Source of the DNA: Vanessa cardui
Taxonomy: Eukaryota > Arthropoda > Insecta > Lepidoptera > Nymphalidae
Length of the DNA: 64,000 nucleotides
Reading direction: 5' to 3'
Assembly (NCBI RefSeq): GCF_905220365.1
Contig: NC_061125.1
Coordinates: 14,153,831 to 14,217,830 of the forward strand
A model generated the notes under the pieces. It saw only the letters and a list, made by a program, of their open reading frames with translations. It had not been told where the DNA came from and did not search any database. Every line of letters begins with the position of its first letter. Within the stretch, counting starts at the first letter, position 1. The position numbers were made by a program, and so were the translations under genes. This document shows, one piece after another, positions 13,620-26,800 of this stretch.

Positions 13620-13710
13620 AATACGGATCGGTACTACTCACTCACATATTTTACCGCCAAACAGATATTGTATTGTTTTATCTTGTGTTCCGGTTTGAAG
13701 GATGATTGAC
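13620..13710 (-). repeat. fragment of dispersed repeat C
   Basis: Antisense match to the segment of repeat C at 59650-59930 around CAAACCGGAACACA and the adjoining CTGTTTGGCGG-like string. Degenerate. Confidence 0.45.
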
Positions 13711-14964
13711 TCAGTATAACAAGCATAAGTTGGTAGCGCTTTGGTGACGTGGCGACTTCTTGCAGGACAAATTTAAGCGGACAACAGTAAACCGTTTGTT
13801 CGACCGTCTACAAATAAAAAAAAAAAGACAAAAGGAACATTTACAAACAGATTATTTTTTTATATTGTATGTGCTGTGTTTTTTAATATCCTATGTAATT
13901 ATTAGATTCTCGTGTATGTAAATATAAATAAAAAATCGTCACGTTATAAACTGATTCATTACTATAGTAAATTTGTTGGATACCACGGAGATTAAGTAAT
14001 ACAATTAAATTTAATTGCACTATTGCGTTGAATTTATGTTGTAATGTACTATCGAAAGAATATAGAAAAATATGCATCATACGGAACTCATTCGCTTGGC
14101 CTATTTTTATTAATATTTATAGCATAAGAACAGATAATGTATCTCCTTTAATTGTTTTGTTTCACTTGCTTTTTCCTGCGACTCGGTCCGCGTGAAATTC
14201 GTTTATTCGTTTATTTAAAAGTTTTATTCGCAATTTATATACGTCGTTGACCTTATCCAGAAACTGGGCAGGTAGCCTTGTAAGGTATTTGGCCTGGGGT
14301 TTTATATTTGAAATTGTTTATTTATACGATACGTTCAGTGATTACGTACCAAACAGACACGCTTGCATTTAGGCTATTAGTATAATCTTTAGCTAACGAT
14401 CTTTTTTTAACGTGTGTGGGAACAGACAGTAATTTTTATAACTGTTTTTATCGAAAGTTTGTTTTTTTTCTTTTCACTCCTGAACTTTAAATTATCGTTC
14501 AATTATTACAAATGTAATCTAATTTCTATTTGTTTTGTTATGTTATTCATATTATACTAATAGCGATAATATAATGGGGCTTTACTTTGCTATTGATTTG
14601 TTATAATTAAAATCAATTATAAAATGGTTATATTATAATTATGTATTAGCAAAGATAAAAAAATTACCGTTTTAAAAAAATGATATCTGTATAATGAAAT
14701 TCCGGAATATTAAAAAAAATTTTTAATATTCTGCAGTCAAGCTGCTATACCCTCAATATGTTATAGTTTTGTTGTGTTCCGGTTTGACTAGTCAGTGTAT
14801 TAAGGGATAAATGTTATAAAAAGTATCGTAATCCTATCGTAACGTAAGAGCTACAGGATAATCATCATCATTTATTAATATTATTGTACTGTGACTAGGT
14901 GTAGTTCAAATTATTCAAAATTGGTAAGGAGATATTTTTCCTTATCTTTTGTCTTTTATGAATA

Positions 14965-15060
14965 ACTAGTGACCCGCCCTGGTTTCGCACGGGTGCAATG
15001 CTGATGTCTATCATAGTATATGTCCATATACTATGTCGGATTTTTTGAAGTTACAATACT
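14965..15060 (+). repeat. dispersed repeat fragment starting ACTAGTGACCCGCCC
   Basis: The opening ACTAGTGACCCGCCCTGG followed by TTCGCACGGGTGCAATG resembles the start of the element at 50693-50932. Such sequences are widespread in arthropod genomes; I do not assign a class. Confidence 0.45.
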
Positions 15061-15270
15061 GTTGAACAATATTTTGATTCAGCCAGAGTTTGAAATGTAA
15101 CACAATATATTTTTTTTACTTAAACGTAAAATTAGAAAACACTAAAATTATCAGTGTTTCTCTACTATATTATGCGTGTATGTGTTAAACATAAAAACCA
15201 TCCTCTTGAATTTAAAAAAAAAACCGCATCAAATTCCGTTGCGTAATTTTAAAGATCTAAGCATACATAG

Positions 15271-15412
15271 AGCTGAGATGGCCCAATGGTTAGAACGCGT
15301 GCATCTTAACCGATGATTGCGGTTCCAAACCCAGGCAAGCACCTCTATATATATATGTGCTTAATTTGTGTTTATAATTCATCCCCTGCTCGGCGGTGAA
15401 GGAAAACATCGT
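15271..15412 (+). repeat. SINE family A, 3'-truncated copy
   Basis: Carries the tRNA-like head (GAGCTGAGATGGCCCAATGG, GATGATTGCGG) and part of the body up to GGTGAAGGAAAACATCGT, then ends. An (AT)n stretch interrupts the middle. Confidence 0.75.
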
Positions 15413-16106
15413 ACATATCCCCACGCTTCGAACGGTTGGAATTAGGGTCCTCATAAAACGCTTACTTATAACATATAACGTGCATGCGGAAAGCCAGTCA
15501 AGTTGGCATAGTTCATTTCGTATAAAGACGCATCAATCAAAGAGGAGACTGCAAAAGAAGATTCTTCACGGATGCAATCTTACTTATAATACTTCAATAT
15601 TTTCCCTTAACACAAACAATCATTTAAGAACCAAAAAAATTTTTATTAGTTGTTGTGTTCAGACAGACACCAAGGGGATTTTGTTTCCAATATGTACGCA
15701 GTGTAAACATATCACTGAAACAGATACGGATGTTGCAATATTAAGAGATAAGTACATGACATAATAGTAAACGTAAGTTGTTTGTGACATTTATCTCAGA
15801 AAGGATTTATCAGATAAACAGACATTTTTATTAAATTTTATTACGTTGTAACTGATATAAGATTTATTTTTCGTATTATTATTTATTTAATAAAACCACC
15901 GGTTGTTGACGGGATCTGTATAATACGTTAAAAATCAAGCAGATGTTTTAGTTCCTGTACATACGATTTCTTAGAATCTTGTAAATGATAGAAAGTTGAT
16001 TGCTTTGTATATTGTTGATTTATTTGTAGTATTGATTATATTGGACCTAAGCTACAAAGCTATGGAAGGGTACATAGTGAATTACAGTTCAGCGTATTAA
16101 TAACAT

Positions 16107-16390
16107 GAGCTGAGATGGCCCAGTGGTTAGAACACGTGTATCTTAACCGATGATTGTGGGTTCAACCAATGAATATTCATTTGCTTAATTTGTGTTTATA
16201 AATTCATCCCGTCCTCGGCGGTGATAAAAAACATCGTGAGGAAACCTGCAAGTGTCTAATTTCATAGAAATTCCATATGTGTATTACCAACCCGTATTGG
16301 AACAGCGTGGTGGAATATGTTCCAAACCTACCCCTGAAACCTTAGTCCAGCATTGGGAACTTTACAGGTTGCTGTTGTTGTTGTTGTTAT
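16107..16390 (+). repeat. SINE family A, near full-length with (GTT)n tail
   Basis: Begins GAGCTGAGATGGCCCAGTGG, continues through the common body and ends in a run of GTT triplets. A small internal deletion lies near the B-box. Confidence 0.85.
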
Positions 16391-19211
16391 TAAATATTAT
16401 ATACAAAACAAAAATAGTTCTTACACGTATATTATAATGTAAAGTTCTATGTTAAACAAGGACACATGCACTTAGCCTGTCGAGATTAAAGGCATCCGAC
16501 ATAGATATTTAAGTGGCTCAAATATATACATACTGTCAAATAGTTCTTATCATAGACAGTTAGATAATCCCTTAGACAAAACTATGTTTATAATTCAACA
16601 TTTTACATTACATATACATTTGTGTTGTAATAAGAATATATATAACGTGACATAAACGTAGCTAGAATACTCTGTAGTTAAGTAAGCTATCTAAAAATGA
16701 TAAGCTTGTAACTTCGTTTAAGATAATATTATGTGACGCAGCTCATCTTATTTTATTATTTAAAAACATAGTCATAAACGCCAGTCGGTATTAACATTCC
16801 TTTACGGCGTTCAATTTAAAACGCTGTGCGGTGGGATATGCCAATTAGTGGTAATAAATATTTAACAATTTACTCATTTGCCAGTTTCCATTTGCATGCT
16901 GGTATGACACAATAACTTTGGTGCTAATTTGTTACTGAATAATGATTTATTTTTATTCCGTACAATGTTACAAATATGAGGTTTCATTTTTGTTAATTTC
17001 AAGGCTATTTTCGTCGTTTGTCTTAATAAATTTTGCTACATTATATTTGAGTAGATTTATTTCACGATGTTTATATTTAAAAATACAAACTCGTTGGGGG
17101 TTTTCAATAAATTAAATAGGAAGCTGAAGTTTATTTTAGAATATCTTATACATTAATAGCTGAATCCATTTTTTGTTTCAGACATTACAGATCGATAGTT
17201 GCACTTAAAAATCGGTTATGGTCTCATTTTAAGGAGCTCCAGTCGTAGACGTCCAGAAAATTAACGATTCTTGATTGCAATTCACTAAATTACAATTCAG
17301 CAAAAAATTAATTTTCGATATGGGAAAAAAGTTACTGGCCGGTTAGAAAGCGGTTCTATAAAAAATATATATGAAAAGTGACATTCAAATAATGTTTTAT
17401 AATTTAGGCGCTAAATGTAGATAGTATAAATAGAGATACCTGAATTTGTGACAGTACATCTGCAAAGCCTGCGCTACTGCAGATGTCTATTGGTCGTGGT
17501 AGTCCACTTACATCAAATGAATTTCCAGCGCGTTGGCCCTTTATTAAAAATAAGAAAAATTAAGAGTTATAGATAGTTACTATAGAATATATAGTTAGAC
17601 AGAATGTCAGAAGCTCAACAGTTAGCTCTCATTTTGAAACGAATTCACAATATTGATGGATGTATGTGCATGTTTTCGACCCGTAACATGCAGGTTTATG
17701 ATGTTATCTTTCAGTGGTAAAATTATTTATTTTTATTAATATAATCATTAATGATAAATATTTACATAAGATTTACATCTACTCTTTGTTTTTATTTGTG
17801 TTCAATGTCTTTACAAATCGTTTACCCGACTGAGATGCTTGATTTGATGTTACATAATTATATTTACTTATCATTGTTTAGAAAATGTGTATTCGTATAA
17901 AACATTATTTTACGGGTGAAAAGGTTATAATGAGTTATCTGTATTAATAAATTCGAAAGTATCTCTTATGGTACCTGTTTCTATATGTAACAAGCAAGGA
18001 AAACACAAAAGTAGTATATATGCTACAAGCTAGTTTTTTGCATAAGATCTGACTTCCGACCCATAAACAACTAATAAATATTTCTTCATTATTTTATCAA
18101 ATACTGTTTCGTTAGATAATATTAAAATCAATACCAATTTATATTTAATATAAACATTAGTACATACTTTTTACAACTGAGGTTGAATACTTTGAAAGTT
18201 ACTTTATGCAGGCCATAATGCATTTGCGGCAAGTGACGTCACAGGTCAATGAACGGCGCTTGGAATTAATCGGACACTCATTATAATATAATATATGTGC
18301 AATATTATCTTTGACAAAAACAATGACCAATTATCGACGACAAAAAAATCTGCAATGGAATATTGAGTAACGGAACTAATTAATTATAACTGCTTCTGAG
18401 TTATTGACTTCGAAGTAGATTGTAATTAGATGAAAAAAAAATAAAGAGATCTCGTGAACTCATTAGAGCGTACTTGACATACTGTTCGTGTGTACTGATA
18501 TGTAACCCATTAATAAGATGTGTGAGTATGGCAGTATTTGTGAATTTATAATAAATTACAAATTAAAATCTTAAGACTTAAGCTGGGTTATTTGACTGGT
18601 TTTTAAAATCCATTTTATATTATTTTATAAAATTCAATATTTAAACAGCGCGCGAAAATTTTACTTTGTCAATATGCGCTGTAATGGGATGACGTCATTT
18701 GCCTGTATTGTAATCTGTGGACATAATGCACATACGGTAGGCAAGTCGCCTTGTGGAACTCGCCGTTGCTGAGAACGGCTAATGCACCCTTGTATACTGG
18801 AAATTTTTGTGTTTTCGCTTCACTTTTGCATACCGTGACGTACTTCAGTGTACCTAACAAGTTAGAGCTGAAAATAAAGGACCTCGGAGTTTGTAGCCTT
18901 GTTAGCTACTAGATTAATTAAAAATGCATTTAAAATGTAATTCAAATGATGTCGCCACAATGAATACGTTGTACCCACTATGGCTCGTAGCTTCTCGAAA
19001 TTCAATGATACGTGAAGTCAATGGGTGGGTTGTATTGTTACACTAGTCACTATTCTTCAAAAGAGTACCTGCTTTATGTTATAAATATGATCAAGAACAA
19101 TATTCTAATCATTCGATAACAATCATAGCGTTTGTTACGAAAAATGAATACTATAATAATATTATAAATGTGAAAGAAATTATGATATAAAGAAATTATA
19201 TAGGACGTTCT

Positions 19212-19353
19212 CAGGCACGGTGGAGTGAAGATATACGCAAGGCGGCAGGCAGGAGCTGGATGCGAGTAGCCGGAGAAAGACCACAGTGGCGTCCAGTTGG
19301 AGAGGCCTATGTCCAGCAGTGGACGGGTACGGGCTGATGATGATGATGATGAA
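19212..19353 (+). mobile_element. LINE 3' end, RTE-like reverse transcriptase C-terminus
   Basis: One frame reads RWSEDIRKAAGRSWMRVAGE, then RPQWRPVGEAYVQQWTG and a stop. This is the typical C-terminus of lepidopteran RTE-type LINE polyproteins. It ends in a (TGATGA)n microsatellite, the usual 3' end of such elements. Only this tail is present, consistent with 5' truncation on insertion. Confidence 0.7.
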
Positions 19354-20402
19354 AGAAATTATGTCTATTTGTCTATCTTTCGCTCTTTCACTACCAAACG
19401 GCTGAACCGAATATGACGAAATTTGATGTAGCACATTCGAACTCCAAAAAATAGCCTATGTGGCTACTTTTTTCATAACCCATGACAACAAAACCTCTAA
19501 AACGCGAAGCCACGGGCAAACACTAGTATTGTATATTTGAAACAAGTCAAAATTTCTTTCGAGGTATGCAGATTTCCTCACGATGTTTTTTTACCGAAGA
19601 ATACGAGGTGAATTATTTCTAGCACAAACAAAGTCGGTACTACTCACTCGATTTTGAACATTAACTCAGCTCATTGATAATTACATAACAAGAATATTTT
19701 AACGGATACATGTACTTACTGTTAGTTAAGCCTCGAACTACAGCAATGATAACAATTACCATGAAGACCTTGAACACAGCACATATTGTTGTTTAAGAGT
19801 TTGTTCTTTACCGTTTTTACATTTTAACGTATGTGTTTTTATGGTAATAGGCTAATAGCAATTCGTAGTTTTTTAATACTACAAAACAAGTTTATATTTA
19901 TGTTTTTCTTTTTCTTGTATCCCTATACCAATGATTCTCAAATACTTTTACTCATTTGAATAGTTATCTAAGTTTTGTTAAGGTAAACAATACAGTTAAA
20001 TTTAAAAATATTATTGATCTCACTTAATAATTTTCACACAAATAATACATAGTACAATTTTAAAAATTACAGAGTAAACCTCTGTTTATGAATAACCTTT
20101 TCGTAGTTTTCTTTACAATTTGGACAAAGACTATATCATATTCCGACCACAACGGGAGAAAAGCCAAATAAACAATAATTGACAGCGAATTCAGACGATG
20201 TTATTTGTCGACAGCTTGATTCATATATGATATTCACTATGAATTTGCAAAAAAATTGCGTTTTCAACGTCGACGATACTGTAAACAATGAAGCTGAGTT
20301 ATTAGCAAATCGCATGTAATACATAAATCTAAGGCTTTTTTCTCTTTTTCCCACTTTCGTTGTAAAAGACTAATATAATGTAAGCAATATATTGCTTCTT
20401 TT

Positions 20403-20602
20403 GTAATTATAATTCATCTCGTGCTCGGCGGTGAAGAAAAACATCGTGAGGAAACCTGCATGTGTCTAATTTCATAGAAATTCCGCCACATGTGTATTCA
20501 TCGAACCCGCATTGGAACAGCGTGGTGGAATATGTTCCAAAACCCTCTCCTCAAAAAGAGAGAGGAGGCCTTAGCCCAGCAGTGGGAAACTTACAGGCTG
20601 TC
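20403..20602 (+). repeat. SINE family A, 5'-truncated copy
   Basis: Body and 3' part only: CATCTCGTGCTCGGCGGTGA, AGGAAACCTGCATGTG, GCATTGGAACAGCGTGGTGG, ending near GTGGGAAACTTACAGGCTG. The tRNA-like head is missing. Confidence 0.75.
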
Positions 20603-20619
20603 AGGCAGGGAAAATTACA

Positions 20620-20890
20620 GGTTTGTAGGTAGATAGGGAAATGGATCACCGGATGGTACGTGGTCACTACTGCCCTTAGATAAGAAATATTAATCATTCA
20701 TCAATGCCCCACAAATCTCGACAACTAAGCTGTTATGTCCCATGTGCATTTTACAGTCGCTCATCAACTCGAAACACAATAATAATACTTTGTCAGTGTT
20801 GACGATAAAATATAGCATGATGTCATGTTACATGACAGTGTATATGACAGCCCAATCATCCGACTGTTTGGTACAGCCACTTCACATATT
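20620..20890 (+). repeat. degenerate copy of dispersed repeat C
   Basis: Weak colinear match to 59650-59930: CACCGGATGGTACGTGGTCA, AGCTGTTATGTCCC, a later GAAACACAATAATAATAC and ACTGTTTGGTAC. Heavily diverged. Confidence 0.4.
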
Positions 20891-21147
20891 TTATTATCTA
20901 AAATCAGTGACATTTTTTTGTTTGTGGTATGTGTACTTATAAGTCTATATTATTTTTAAATTTAATAGATGGGAATATAACATATTATTTATTAGATCAA
21001 GTAATATTATATAATCAATGTGAAAACGTTAATGTTTTAACCTGGATTGTAACATTGGAGACGCTTGACCATCTAGATTTACTTGTAATATGTGTAATTA
21101 ATATTAAATTTTTAATTTTAATTACATATTTTCACAATTATTTTAAT

Positions 21148-23045
21148 ATGGTGCAAATAAATGCTCTTATCGGAAACTTCGGAAAGTATCATATATGGCT
21201 TTGCATTATGGTCTTTTTAAGTAAATTTTTTGTAGCTTTCCATCAGATGGCTATATTATTTTTGGCTCCTCCAGTGCAATACATTTGTCCTCACAATAAA
21301 ACATGTTGTGACGTGCCTGTTTATGATAAGACCGAGTTCACTCGGACCATTGTAACGGAATGGAATTTAATATGTCATAAATCGTGGCAAAAGGATTTTA
21401 CACAAACTATTTTTCAATTTGGAGTGCTAATTGGGAGCCTTGTATTTGGTCTTGCGTCAGACAGGTTTGTAAAGGCACAAATAGTCAAAATTGTTATTTA
21501 GGTTTGTGTTACATTTTCCCACAATGGATCAATGATCAAGATCCGACGATCCCAGATTTAGGATATTGGCTAACATTCCAATTTCTCCCATAAAGCTGTA
21601 GCTTTTCGGTTGACTTTTCCACAAATGTGAAAAATTTCTGAGATTATCGTTAGAATAATACAATAGTATATTTGCAGATTCGGTAGAAGAACAGCCTTGC
21701 TCGTTGCAATTATCCTTGAAATTTTCACTGGATTGATAACCGCTATTATGCCTGAATACTGGAGCTTCACCGTATTACGAATGTTTTTGGGAACAGCTGT
21801 TGGCGGAGTGATGGTCGTTTCATTTGTTCTACTGATGGAATTCGTTGGCTGCCCACACAGAGAGACTCTATCTATTATTTTTCACATTCCATTTATTATG
21901 GGACATATTGTATTAGCTGTTTTTGGATATTATATAAGAGATTATGTACATTTTCAAATAAGCATATCTGCTGTTAGTTTAGCTCAGCTGTTTTACATAT
22001 GTGTGTTGCCTGAATCGCCCAGATGGCTTTTGTCAAGGAATAAAACATTCCAAGCTATAAAAAATATGGAACACATAGCTAAAATGTTAGTACTAAGCAT
22101 TTGTTAAAAACCTATTTAAAAATATCTACGTATGTATATAATTATAACATATATAATTATTAAAATTTATTAAGAAATTTTTTACATTACTGCCATAAAA
22201 AGTTATGTTTGCTCATAAATTATCTTAGTAAATATTTTTTTTAACATGTAAACTTAAAAAAGCCATCTTAAATGATACTAATTAAAATATTGTTTTGCAG
22301 AAACAATCTTCCAATACACGAAATTCGGCGAGAAATTGAGACATTTCAACTGGATTCTGTAATGATCAGTCGTCGAAAACAAACTATTATTGATTTATTA
22401 CGCAATTCTTATTTAAGAAGAAATTTATTGATTATGTCGTTTTCATGGTTTGTATCAGGATATTGCTATTACGGAGTCTCGCAATTTATCAGTCGTTTGA
22501 CAGGAAATATCTTTTTAAATGTGATGACAAGCGGCGGCGGTTGCTTGTGTGGGTGTATTTTAGCCATTCCACTTATAAAATTCATGGGTAGGAAGACACT
22601 GATTATTAGTTTTAATATTGCAAGTAGTGTTTGTCTCATAACCATTGTCTTAATTCCAGAAGATGTTGGTACTTTAATAGTTGCCTGTGTCGCCGATTTA
22701 TTTAGTTTCATGGCATTCATTGTCCTTTACTTGTATTGTTCTGAAATGTTTCCGACGGTTGTACGAAACGCTGCTATAGGTATATCGTCAATGATGGCGC
22801 GGTTTGGTTCCATGATAGCACCGTTTGTTGCTAACTTTCGAATCTATGGGAAATGGTGTGCTCCTGTTGCTTTTGGAGTACCACCAATGATTGCTGCTGT
22901 TTTGTGTATATTTCTACCGGAGACAAAGGGTACTGAACTCTTAATGACTATAGAAGAAAGTGGTACCTCAGATCGTAACACTTACACGCCTTCCCGGAAT
23001 AGGAGCACGGTTTCAGAAGAACATATAAGGGAAAGGAATTATTAA
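21148..23045 (+). CDS. SLC22-type organic ion transporter (MFS), paralog 2
   Basis: Exons 21148-21464, 21678-22085 and 22301-23045 sum to 1470 nt, giving 489 aa. The start at 21148 (MVQINALIGNFGKY) was chosen because it aligns with the paralog N-termini; the open frame extends upstream but looks non-coding and unlike any relative. Diagnostic strings: KFFVAFHQMAILFLAP at TM1, SDRFGR across the exon 1/2 junction, PESPRWLL, EMFPTVVRNAAIG and LPETKG near the C-terminus. The first extracellular loop is cysteine-bearing (CPHNKTCCDVP...WNLICHKSW). The middle exon is 408 nt, as in all five paralogs. It is predicted to be a 12-helix plasma-membrane carrier of small organic ions; substrate unknown. Unlike paralog 1, no short 5' coding exon was found. 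Confidence 0.88.
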
Positions 23046-23107
23046 AATATGCTGTTTTATATATATTTTTTGCAAAATAGTATTATCAGTAGGTAAGTAT
23101 TTTCTGG

Positions 23108-23113
23108 AATAAA
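23108..23113 (+). other. candidate poly(A) signal of transporter paralog 2
   Basis: AATAAA, 63 nt after the stop codon at 23045. It is the first such hexamer downstream, at a plausible distance for a short 3' UTR. Confidence 0.45.
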
Positions 23114-23855
23114 TTATGTAAAATACTTGATTAAATGTGTTCAAATCAACTTAGATATTTTATTTACGAATCATTGCTGCGCTATTAGCATTCAGGCCAC
23201 AACCAAATAAGCTGAATCCAAAAATGTCATTGCATAGATTCTTCACAGTCAATGTTCAGATAATAAAGCGATTTTACGACAAAAAGTCATTTTATCTCAG
23301 AGTAATTATTAAATTATTTCGAATAACAAAACGAATATCAAAATATTACGCAGTACAGTTATTCTGTACGAAGAAAATAACCCCGGAATTTAATGAGCCT
23401 AAAATGTCAAAATGTGAAATGCGATATTGGCTATAATCATTATAAAATGTGTAGATTGCACGTATCAAAATTGCGTATCATTGTAACCCGGCTGTCAAAA
23501 TTTCATAAGTGAATTCGCATCGCACTGCTGCAAAAGAATATTTAAAAAATGCACAACAATTTTTGGGCCATGATTATGAAGGATGAGTCTATTTTCTGTG
23601 CGTAAGACACACGATAGGTTTTATTGGAGACATAATAGTGGAGGGTCTAACCCTACTTCACAATGTTTTTTGTGTATAAGTTATTTTAGAAACATTTGTT
23701 TTATTTTAAAAAATAGTATTACGAAATCATAAAATAGTTATTAACGTGAGTGTGACTTACGTAAAGCCTGTATAATGAAACTAAGTTCGTAAGGGTTCTA
23801 ATCTAGAACATATTGCTAGGGCTTCTTTAACCCTCGTCAGTATTAGACCGCCATC
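23114..23855. other. intergenic spacer upstream of LCLAT1
   Basis: Gap of about 740 bp between same-strand genes; the LCLAT1 promoter should lie here. An in-frame stretch at 23224-23436 resembles nothing I know and has no splice or homology support. No repeat recognised. Confidence 0.4.
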
Positions 23856-26800
23856 ATGGCGACAGGCGTGCTGGTTTGTGCTGCTTGGTATTATACCATC
23901 TTAGCAGGTTAATAAAGTTCTTTAAACATTAAAATTTTCTCTAAAAGATAATATTGTGATATATATAAGAAGGTCCTAAATCAAACGGTGGAATGACAAC
24001 TAACTAACTTTGTTAAATAACAATGTTCTTAGAAAAAAAACCGCGTATTTTCAAAACGTATATGCTTTATATTGATTATTCATTAGTGCTTGTTTTGATA
24101 TGATGTATATTTCAGGGTTTTACGTACTTTATTGTCCAGTTTTGTATTTAATGTTCATAAAACATATACTATATAGAAGAGTAGTGGATTTACTTTTCTC
24201 GCTATGGGAGCTGTATCCTGTGGTAAAGTATTGCCAATTGTTATACTACAATGTTTTAATGTAAAAGATCAGTTCTGTGTAATCATAGAGAAATACTTCT
24301 TCAGGCATTATTTCAATGGTGCTGCAACACGGAACTGCATCATTACGGTGATCATGTGAATCCAGATGAAACGACTATAATTGTAATGAACCATCGTACC
24401 AGAGTGGATTGGAATTATGTATGGATAGCTCTGTATCACGCGACTCAAAAACGCGAAGGAAATGCTGACTGCACATGTAAAGATAAAAATATTAAGAAAC
24501 CAGAACTTAATATACTTAATGCTATCACAAGAGGGAAATCAAAAATTAAATTCGTTTTGAAAGATGAAATTAAAACGGTTCCAGGAATGGGTGAGTTTGA
24601 TAATAGATACCGTATTTACCTAAATATTCCCGCGTTTTTGTTAAAGTATTGTTTGATTTTATTTGAGAATTATACTAAAGAACTATTTATATATAAATTC
24701 GCCTTGTAGATTCAATGCATGACTATTTCATACAATTTTCATTTTGACATAATATTTACTGATCCGTTTCTTGAGATCGTGGATAAGACCTTCCTAAATA
24801 AACAGATATTTAATTGGTAGATAATTTGTGATAGTAATTATTTTTATATCATAAGTTATAATATCATTTCGATTACTAGAAATCAAAGAACAGGATAAAG
24901 TTAAGTTTTTTTTCAGAGATAATCATAGTGTCTAGTAGGATAGAGTTTAAAAGTTTTAAATCCAGTGCCTTGAATAGACCGTAAGGCGTTCGTCCCGTTC
25001 CTAAAGTCTTATGAGTGATGGAATACAGAGTGCTCTTATAAGGCCCTGCGCAGTTCGTTTTCTCTCTCGACAATTACTGCCGTGACCAACACAAACATAA
25101 TTACTTATTGTTTTCATTTTATAACATGTTTTAACAATGATTTTAGAACGAAGTAGATTTCGCTATATAGGTATTGAATAATTGACACAATGGAATAAAT
25201 TCACAATGTTTGAGTTAAAATTGTCATAAAAAAATGTGTGAAATAAAACAGTAACAAAAAAATTTAAATAATGTGACATTAAACCGTATATAATTTATAA
25301 AAAAGAGAGGTAAAATTTGCCTGGAGGGCGATTACCTCGATGGCATTATCCTGTTTCAAACTTAACGGTAAGTTAGCAATCAAAATGCAAAAAGTGTTAT
25401 TTTAGGGTAATCGCCCTTCAGGCGAATCTTCGTTATACCGTTATAACGAATAAGAACTTCGCCCAAAAACATCGAATAATACCATCGAATACATTTTACT
25501 ACACTACAATTATTATTAGTATTACTTACTTACTCGGTGTTCGGGCTTTTTGGGAGAATGTTTGGGTTTGAACCATGACCAAACAGCAGTAGACAGTATT
25601 GTTATGTTCTGGCTTGAAGGGTAAGTGAGCCAGTATAATTACAGGCAAAAAGAACATAACATTCTCGTTCCAACGGTTGGTGGCTCAATTATTTTATTTT
25701 TAATATTTCTTACAGCGTCATTATTTATGATCGGTGATGACCTGCCATCCATTTGCTCGTTTAAATAGAAATTAACATCTCTTTTCCAGGAGATTGCTAA
25801 GAGTTGATATTCCATCACGCTGATCCAATACCGATGATGGTGGATTGACCGTACTTTTGAGTTTACTATGTTTATGTTTAGGTTGGATAATGCAGCTTAA
25901 TTATTTTCTATACGTGAAGAGGAACTGGCAACAGGATGAAGTAAGCATGACACAGTTCGTAGACTATTATAAGAGGCTTCGATATCATCAGCAGGTCGTG
26001 TTATTTCCGGAAGGAACCGATTTAAGCGAAGACAATAGACGTCGCAGTGAAAAATTCGCTCTATCAAGACAATTGCCGGTGAGCAATTTTATTTTAAATT
26101 TGTAGTTTTTATCGCACGTTTAATAACCTGCTACAATATCAATGCTAATTCTAAAGTTCATGGTTTCATCTTATTTATAAATGTACGTTTCATCATTTAA
26201 TTAATGTGAAGTTTGCATAGGAATCGTGTGAAATAAATGTCATTTTAATCAAGAATAAATCTATTTGAAAATTGCATAAGTTTATTAAGTATTTTAAATA
26301 CGTTTCAAAGCCTTGAAAAATATCATAAAATAAATTAGTTAGTGTAAAGATGAAAATAATTTTGCCAACTAGATTTTTCTTATTAAGCAAGTTGGTCGAA
26401 ATTTCGATTTAAATCCTTGCTTGATTGGGTTGAATTGGCTTAATCACCTTTGCTTATATTATTAGTTTAAAAACTATGGGAACACCTTTGAGTAATCAAT
26501 TAAAAAGAGGAGAATTAGGGGACGTAATGGACATTTGTATCGATTGTATGAATTCCCGACATAAGGGGAACTCTACCATATTCCGGTATTATTGTAGGTT
26601 TAATTTAAATTTATGATCGTGTTAGTGTCAATCCAAAACATTAGATGTTTCAATTTATCAACGTGGTGTAGTGTGTTTGCGAGTGCCATTCGTATAACCT
26701 TTACCAACCACAACTGAAGTAAAGATAAAGAAATCCTTGATATTATATTGACGTGATATCATTGGTCGAAATCTTGAACAAACGATCGTGAAAATGATTT

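Larger units (their letters stand above)
12852..21147. other. intergenic, repeats only
   Basis: About 8 kb between transporter paralogs 1 and 2. I found no spliced gene. It holds SINE copies, a LINE 3' end and degenerate dispersed repeats, listed separately. The remainder is AT-rich with short random frames. Confidence 0.6.

Noticed and set aside
15396..15764. 122-codon open frame
   Set aside because: Starts inside a SINE and continues into AT-rich DNA; no recognisable motif or splice context.
20929..21147. N-terminal extension of transporter paralog 2
   Set aside because: The frame is open, but it has no counterpart in the paralogs, which all begin shortly before the GNFGKY-like segment.
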